From NCBI GenBank assembly GCA_021229015.1, contig CM037778.1, positions 86,962,477 through 87,026,476 of the forward strand: a stretch of DNA of 64,000 nt. The letters are read 5' to 3'. Origin of the DNA: Solen grandis. Taxonomy: Eukaryota; Mollusca; Bivalvia; Adapedonta; Solenidae. This document shows, piece by piece, positions 57,482 through 64,000 of this stretch (positions are counted from its first letter, which is position 1; every line of letters begins with the position of its first letter). The position numbers were made by a program, and so were the translations under genes. The notes below the pieces were generated by a model that saw nothing but the letters and a program-made list of their open reading frames with translations, made no database searches and had not been told where the DNA came from.

Positions 57482-57487
57482 AATAAA
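57482..57487 (+). promoter_or_regulatory. Candidate poly(A) signal of the PARP gene
   Basis: First AATAAA after the stop codon, 284 bases downstream, within plausible 3' UTR sequence. Confidence 0.4.
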
Positions 57488-58023
57488 TACAGGATATTTG
57501 TTGGTTTCAGTGGAAGATCATTTTGTAATTCATCAGGTGAGGACTGTAATTTACTCTTTTTTTTATTTATAATGCTTTTCTGCTACGCTTTACATATTTT
57601 TATTAACTTCATCATAAATTTTACCCTGTGGGGAGCCCCAAATTCCCGAATTCGCATGTATCGTTATTCGGTCTAAAAAAAAAGTCCAATAAATGAACAT
57701 AAAAAAAGCGTGTTATCAGCATTTCTTTAAAGTATTTCTTGGAGAAATTTTATTTTAGTGAAGCAATCAATATTGAAATGTCTTGAAAAATACCTAAGAA
57801 ACAGTGAAAATTATAAAAATGGTAATATTCCACCAAAAAGCATTAAATAAACTGTAATCATATCTCAAAAGGTGCTGATTTTTTTAAAATAAGAAAAGAA
57901 CATGATTTGTATCCAGATGAATGCCCTTTTCAATACTATGCAGCTTTTGGATCATGTTTCAAAGTTCTAAGGAGAACACTTTATGGTTGATTTTGCTGGT
58001 GTTTTTTTTGTGTTTTTTTGTTG
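57488..58023. other. Downstream flank of the PARP gene
   Basis: AT-rich and without features. It may contain the end of the 3' UTR. Confidence 0.5.
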
Positions 58024-59666
58024 TTTTTTAGCTCACCTGAGCACAAAGTGCTCAAGGTGAGCTTTTGTGATTGCCCTTCGTCCGGCGTCCGTCGTCGTCC
58101 GTCGTCAACAATTTGCTTTAAAAGACATCTCCTCTGAAACCGCTGGAAAGAATTTAATGAAACTTGGCAGGAATGTTCCTTGGGTGAGGCTCTACAAAAG
58201 TTGCTAAAATAAAGTTGATCCATGAAGAACTCTGGTTGCCATGGCAACAAAAAGAAAAATAATTTGAAAACTTTAAAAATCATCTCCTTCAAAACTACTG
58301 GCCAGATTTCAAAATAATTTGGTACAGATGTTCCTTAGGTCAACCTCTACCAAAGTTGCTAAAATTATTCCGATCCGTAAAAAAACATGGCCGCCAGGGG
58401 CGGGGCTTATTTGCCTTTTATGTATATAGGGAAAACTTTAAACAACATCTCCTCTGAAACCACTGGACAGAATTTGATTTAACTTGGCAGGGATGATCCT
58501 TGGGTCAACCTTCACAAAAGTTGCTAAAATAAACTTGATCCATGAAGAACTCTGGTTGCCATGGCAACAAAAAGAAAAAAAAATGAAAACTTTAAAAATC
58601 ATCTTCTTCAAAACTACTGGCCAGATTTTAAAATAAATTGGTACAGATGTTCCTTGGGTCAACCTCTACCAAAGTTGCTAAAATTATTCCGATACGTAAA
58701 AAAACATGGCCGCCAGGGGCAGGGCTTATTTGCCTTATATGTATTTAGAGAAACCTTTAAACAACATCTCCTCTGAAACCACTGGACAGAATTTGATTAA
58801 ACTTGGCAGGGATGATCCTTGGGTCAAGCTTCACAAAAGTTGCTAAAATAAACTTGATCCATGTAGAACTCTGGTTGCCATGGCAACAAAAAGAAGAAAA
58901 AAAAAAGAAAACTTTAAAAATCATCTTTTTCAAAACTACTGGCCAGATTTTAAAATAAATTGGTACAGATGTTCCTTAGGTCAACCTCTACCAAAGTTGC
59001 TAAAATTATTCCGATCCGTAAAAAAACATGGCCGCCAGGGGCGGGGCTTATTTGCCTTATAAGTATATAGAGAAACCTTTTAACAACATCTCCTCTGAAA
59101 CCACAGGACAGAATTTGATTAAACTTGGCAGGGATGATCCTTGGGTCAAGCTTCACAAAAGTTGCTAAAATAAACTTGATCCATGTAGAACTCTGGTTGC
59201 CATGGCAACAAAAAGAAAAAAAAAATGAAAACTTTAAAAATCATCTTCTTCAAAACTACTGGCCAGATTTTAAAATAAATTGGTACAGATGTTCCTTAGG
59301 TCAACCTCTACCAAAGTTGCTAAAAAAAATTCCGATCCGTAAAAAAACATGGCCGCCAGGGCAGGGCTTATTTGCCTTATATGTATATTGGGAAAACTTT
59401 AATCAACATTTCCTCAGAAACCAATTGACAGAATTTGATTAAATTTGGCAGGAATGATCCTTGGGTCAACCTTCACAAAAGTTGCTAAAATAAACTTGAT
59501 CCATATAGAACTCTGGTTGCGATGGCAACAAAAAAAAATAAATGAAAACTTTAAGAATCATCTTCTTCAAAACTACTGGCCAGATTTTAAAATAAACTGG
59601 TACAGATGTTCCTTGGGTCAACCTATTTATCTCAGGTGAGCGATTTAGGGCCTCATGGGCCTCTTG
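58024..59666 (+). mobile_element. TTTTAGCTCACC-family element, third 318-bp-unit copy
   Basis: Starts TTTTTTAGCTCACCTGAGCA with the hairpin GAGCACAAAGTGCTC. It contains five tandem ~318-bp units and ends CTCAGGTGAGCGATTTAGGG then GGGCCTCTTGT. It lacks the spacer and MITE of the two intronic copies, so it resembles a simpler ancestor. Confidence 0.9.
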
Positions 59667-60676
59667 TTTTTTTGTTGTTGTTTTTTCAGTGTTTAAAACC
59701 AGACTATCTTATAAACTATTCAAGAAAAGTTCATATATTCAGCATACGAAAAATTATTGTCAAAATTTATCATTTTCAATACCTTTGTAATGATAGCAAG
59801 GATTTTTAAATTGGACCTCCAATTAGTTGTTACATTCTTTTGCAGGATGAATATTTAACTGTTAATTTCTCCTTCCCCGTTCAGAATAACTGCATACATA
59901 CATATATTTATAAAAAAAAAATGTGTGATGAACGTTTTTCTGCACCTATGCTTTTGGGTCCAATATCGTCCCATGTTTCCTACTTATGATTGTGAAAAAT
60001 TTAGGTGTACTGGTAACAGAAGTAAACAAATAGGTTTTGCCTGTTTATTTATCTATAAAAAAAATTATGGTTAGGAAGGAATCTTATTTATGCATTCTGT
60101 GATGATAGATAGACATTGCATCTCCATTTGGTAATCTATTCTTCAATTTCAAATTGAATTTGCAGAGGAAAAATATATGGTTATATATTGGGTGTATATG
60201 GAATTTAATGTACTTTTTTATGCTGCCTGGATTTAAGTTGGTTACAAGCGGAAACGTCTATTTGGACATATGACATCTTGTTATATGTATCAATTAATTT
60301 ACATTATTATTGATTGGCGCCCCAATATTTTTGAAGTGCTGATCATTTGAAATAATGAGATGGTCATATATTGATTTGTTTGTGCAGTTGTTTATCAAGA
60401 AGATATCTGGTGATTTATGTAAAGATATAAATAGAAGCATGTTTAATCGTATGTTTAAAATGTTTCTTTGCTGTTTCTCGGCTGAGATAAAGCAAAAACA
60501 AACAAAAAAAGGATATTACATGTAAGAAAATGTAATAGTGTTAACATCATGTTCAAATTAACAATACATGTACATCAAATTTACCCTGAAGCCGTCATTG
60601 TTATAATCAGCATTGCATTATTTCTATATGCGATGTTTGTGTGTATCAATGTTTTTATCATGACCATTTTGCTAAT
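59667..60676. other. Gene-free stretch
   Basis: AT-rich, no gene or repeat recognised. Confidence 0.5.
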
Positions 60677-61245
60677 CAGTTTGTGAGTATATTACCAGTT
60701 TGTGAGTATATTACCAGTTTGTGAGTATGTTACCAGTTTGTGAGTATATTACCAGTTTGTGAGTATATTACCAGTTTGTGAGTATATTACCAGTTTGTGA
60801 GTATATTACCAGTTTGTGAGTATGTTACCAGTTTGTGAGTATATAACCAGTTTGTGAGTATATAATCAGTTTGTGAGTATATAATCAGTTTGTGAATATG
60901 TTACCAGTTTGTGAGTATATAATTAGTTTGTGAGTATATAATCAGTTTGTGAGTATATAATCAGTTTATGAGTATATTACCAGTTTGTGAGTATATTACC
61001 AGTTTGTGAGTATATAATCAGTTTGTGAGTATATTACCAGTTTGTGAGTATATTACCAGTTTGTGAGTATATCACCAGTTTGTGAGTATATTACCAGTTT
61101 GTGAGTATATAATCAGTTTGTGAGTATATAATCAGTTTGTGAGTATATTACCAGTTTGTGAGTATATTACCAGTTTGTGAGTATATAATCAGTTTGTGAG
61201 TATATAACCAGTTTGTTAGGTTTGTGAGTATATTACCAGTTTGTA
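60677..61245 (+). repeat. Minisatellite, 19-bp unit, about 30 copies
   Basis: Unit CAGTTTGTGAGTATATTAC, with a common variant ending ATATAAT. There is no spacer diversity, so this is a tandem repeat and not a CRISPR array. Confidence 0.97.
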
Positions 61246-62375
61246 AGCATTTTTATTTATTATTATTCAAAAATAAAAAATAGATCACAATTGATTTAAA
61301 GATTTACAGCATTTTGTTTGTCTTAATGAAGTGTTGCTTTGTCGCTTTTGATTATAAATTGTGCTATTGTTTCATGATTAACTTTATATTTCAATTCCAG
61401 GATATTGTATTTTCATAACCAAGCAGATTATTCACATCAAGTATAAGATTTCAATCGTTGATTTATTTATTTGATTTGAATTTTATCGATTTATGTGGTA
61501 TGATAGCGATTTGAAAGGCTTTAACTATAAAGTTGAAATTAAATAAAAAGTGGTATAATTCTATTAGCATAAAGATGTACATTGTTTGTATTTCAATTAA
61601 TCAAAGAATTGTGTGATTAGATGTATAATAAGCAGTGACTTTTAGATTTTTAGCAAATAACATAGAGTTAAGTTACAACAAAGGATGGAGATAAAGAGAA
61701 AAAAATTAACGAAATAGATAAACTACTCCAGAGGTTATTTATATCAAAGTCAGTGTAATAAGTTCCGTAAAATGTATCGATTAAAAGCCAGGATTGGTCG
61801 CATTCTTAAACGGACCAAGTATATAAGAATCTCATAAATTATACAAACACTTGTTGGAAATTTTTTAGATATAATTAAATCAAATGAAAATAAAATAATT
61901 AATTTTCGTTTATGAAATAATCAAGATAGTACAAAACACCAAAAGTCACATTTGAGAACATCCTAAATGAAACAACCGCAGTTTACTAAATGGTCAAAAA
62001 AATTTCCAAAATGAAGCCGTTTACTTAAAATATATTTACTATTATTAATGCATATTGTAATGTACTGATTGTAATATTAACATGAAAGGCTGTAAGAAAA
62101 TGATGCTGATAACAAACTTTTCAGTGTTATTTTGTTGTTGTTGTAGTTTGATGTTTTTTGGGTTTTTTTTTTTTTTTTTTTGCTTTTTTTTTTTTTTGCT
62201 TTTGTTTTGTCTGTTTTGTTATGATTTGTTTTAATATTTTGGAGTGTAACAAATAAGGTCTGATTTACATCTATACCCTCAGAGTATAATATTAAGAGAC
62301 CTTGCTTGCTAGTTACGTCACACTTTCTCTTGAGTAGGTTGTGCTTGGGGTCTATTTTTCTGCGTAGCTGTCAAA
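61246..62375. other. Gene-free stretch
   Basis: AT-rich. A long interrupted poly-T tract lies at about 62155-62212. No gene is seen. Confidence 0.5.
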
Positions 62376-63040
62376 TACCTTGATCAGAATATCATACCGA
62401 GTGTTATACGCCGCCGGAGGCGGTCTTATATTGGCATCATCTTCTCCGTCTTGTGAACGCAACTCCTCATACGTTTCTGACCGTACCTTTTCAATACTTG
62501 GTCAATGCCATTACTATATTGGGAAGATGTGCATGAGGTGGCGATTTACCGGTTCATTGATTTTTGCAAGAGTTATGCCCCTTGTAACTTAGTCTCTGTA
62601 GCTGATAATTGATATTGCAGCCTTGTGAATGCAACTTCTACTATTTTTCTGACCGTATCTCTTCAATACTTGGTCAATGTCAACTCTATATTTGGTATAT
62701 GTGCATGAAGCGGCGATTTTCCAGTTATTGATTTTTGCAAGAGTTATGTCCCTTAAAACTTAGTCTCTGTAGCTGATTGATATTGCAGCCTTGTGAACAC
62801 AACTCCTCCTATGTTTCTGACCGTATCTCTTCAATACTTGGTCAATGTCAACTCTATAATTGGTAGATGTGCATGAAGCAGGGATTATTTTGTTCATTGA
62901 CGTTTGCAAGAGTTGTGCTTAGGAGTTAAAAAGGATACATGTTGACATTGCCATTTGACCTACTTTCATATCAGAAGCCTTGATAATCTTGATCTTTATA
63001 TTTTTTGGCGGCGTATATTTTGGCGGCACTGGCACTCTTG
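62376..63040 (+). repeat. Element with three ~172-bp tandem units
   Basis: Units share GCAACTYCT...CTGACCGTA and CTTCAATACTTGGTCAATG (starting near 62458, 62630 and 62803). The block is bounded by GTTATACGCCGCCGGAGGCG on the left and GGCGGCGTATATTTTGGCGG on the right, which look like inverted ends (ATACGCCGCC / GGCGGCGTAT). Confidence 0.7.
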
Positions 63041-63056
63041 TTTTTGTATTTGTATT

Positions 63057-63134
63057 ACTATTTACCATTTTCGTTTTCTTCTTTATACATCCCAAACTAT
63101 TTACCATTTTCGTTTTCTTCTTTATACATCCCAA
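63057..63134 (+). repeat. Two-copy tandem repeat, 38-bp unit
   Basis: ACTATTTACCATTTTCGTTT followed by TCTTCTTTATACATCCCAA occurs twice back to back. Confidence 0.9.
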
Positions 63135-64000
63135 ACTGTTTTCCTCATCTCATAAGGTATTATTACAAAATGTAGATACATCTTAAAGCAGTTTGTTGAC
63201 AGTTGATCGATAGAAGTTGAAGATAAAAGTTATAATCTCCTTCATAAATGTTGGTGAAGTCTTTGTTTCCTGACAAATAAACTTGGCAAGTGTTGGTAAC
63301 ATTACACGGGAAAACGCTATTTTCATAAACGCAACTTGAGCAAAATTGTTTAACTACAGAATACGGTATACCAGAAATAGGTGCTTGCAGTACCACATGA
63401 CACAAACTGCAACATGGTGTTTTCACCAGTGCTGCATTCAGTCAATCGAATATTTGCTCACAGTTGTGAGTTGGTACCCAGCTTACATGCATTACACAGT
63501 GATAAAACAGGAGTCAAACCGCTCACGTTAGGTTGACTGAACGCGCTGCAGTTCAGGGTAGTGATTTTGTAAAGAGTTCAGCCTTTGAAGATAGCACATG
63601 CGCGAGGAGTGAATGTGATCAGCCAAGTGATGGCAAGCTAAATACATGTTTTATAATTCTAAAATAGTTTCAGTACCGTCTGTGACGGTATTGAAAGTGA
63701 TGGGTAAACCACCTATACTTCTGCAATCACGGATGATTGCATTGGGTGACTATGCATCTGTAGATGGGTATTGATAGACGTAAGAAATACAGATAGCTAA
63801 AAATCAAATTTTTTGTCAAAGACAATCTGTGAACAAGCTCCTTTAAGTTGATAAGTTTGACATTTTCACATTTCATTATTACCGATTATTCGTGCTTAGA
63901 GTATGAATACTTAGTCTTGGATCAGAAAGTTATCTGCTTTTTAATTCATTTTATATTTAGACATTGAAACTGCACAAGTATTTCTTAGGGAATGACCAAT
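63135..64000. other. Gene-free right edge
   Basis: No supported gene. One small hairpin (TACCGTCTGTGACGGTA) lies at about 63674. Short frames lack motifs. Confidence 0.5.

Noticed and set aside
60677..61245. CRISPR-like array
   Set aside because: The 19-bp units are directly abutting with no unique spacers, in an animal genome. It is a minisatellite.

Overview
This window is animal nuclear DNA. It has spliced genes with GT-AG introns, an AT-rich background and very dense transposable elements. The repeats look molluscan and most likely bivalve: tRNA-derived SINEs, one with a GACGTTAAACCCAAC tail, and many copies of an element that starts TTTTAGCTCACCTGAGC and ends near GGGCCTCTTGT. The species cannot be named from sequence alone.

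Two host genes are readable, both on the + strand. At 117-7565 are the last nine visible exons of PAN2, the catalytic subunit of the PAN2-PAN3 deadenylase, covering its C-terminal DEDDh exonuclease. At 35092-57198 are five exons of a PARP14-like ADP-ribosyltransferase (KH-like segment, WWE domain, catalytic domain). Its fourth intron is 17.6 kb. Its expected upstream exons are not visible.

Between the genes (7.6-35 kb) lies repeat-rich sequence broken by two 100-N gaps (14766-14865 and 27924-28023). It holds two decayed MULE transposons (17.88-20.52 kb with long terminal inverted repeats, and 21.69-22.48 kb), a poor-quality stretch with many homopolymer runs (22.6-24.5 kb), fragments of LTR-type retroelements (24.5-27.9 kb), and a GC-rich, frameshifted coding block of unknown origin (28.2-30.8 kb) followed by an iteron-like repeat array.

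The long PARP intron is a stack of nested elements. An outer TTTTAGCTCACC-type element (38.84-48.20 kb) contains an inverted copy of its own family (39.06-41.42 kb). It also contains a pogo/Tigger-like DNA transposon (43124-47998) with perfect 25-bp terminal inverted repeats and TA target duplications. That transposon carries two coding units: a CENP-B/jerky-type DDE transposase, now broken by one stop and one frameshift, and a separate intact ORF with a HIRAN-like DNA-end-binding domain. A transposon travelling with a HIRAN protein is the most interesting candidate for an undescribed system here.

Other notable signals are arrays of perfect RFX X-box palindromes (GTTGCCATGGCAAC) carried by the repeats in and just after the PARP gene, a pair of inverted 2.4-kb and 3.8-kb arms in one intron, a PARP14-like enzyme with an apparent H-Y-E triad, and a TTAA-flanked miniature element with a 31-bp internal hairpin.
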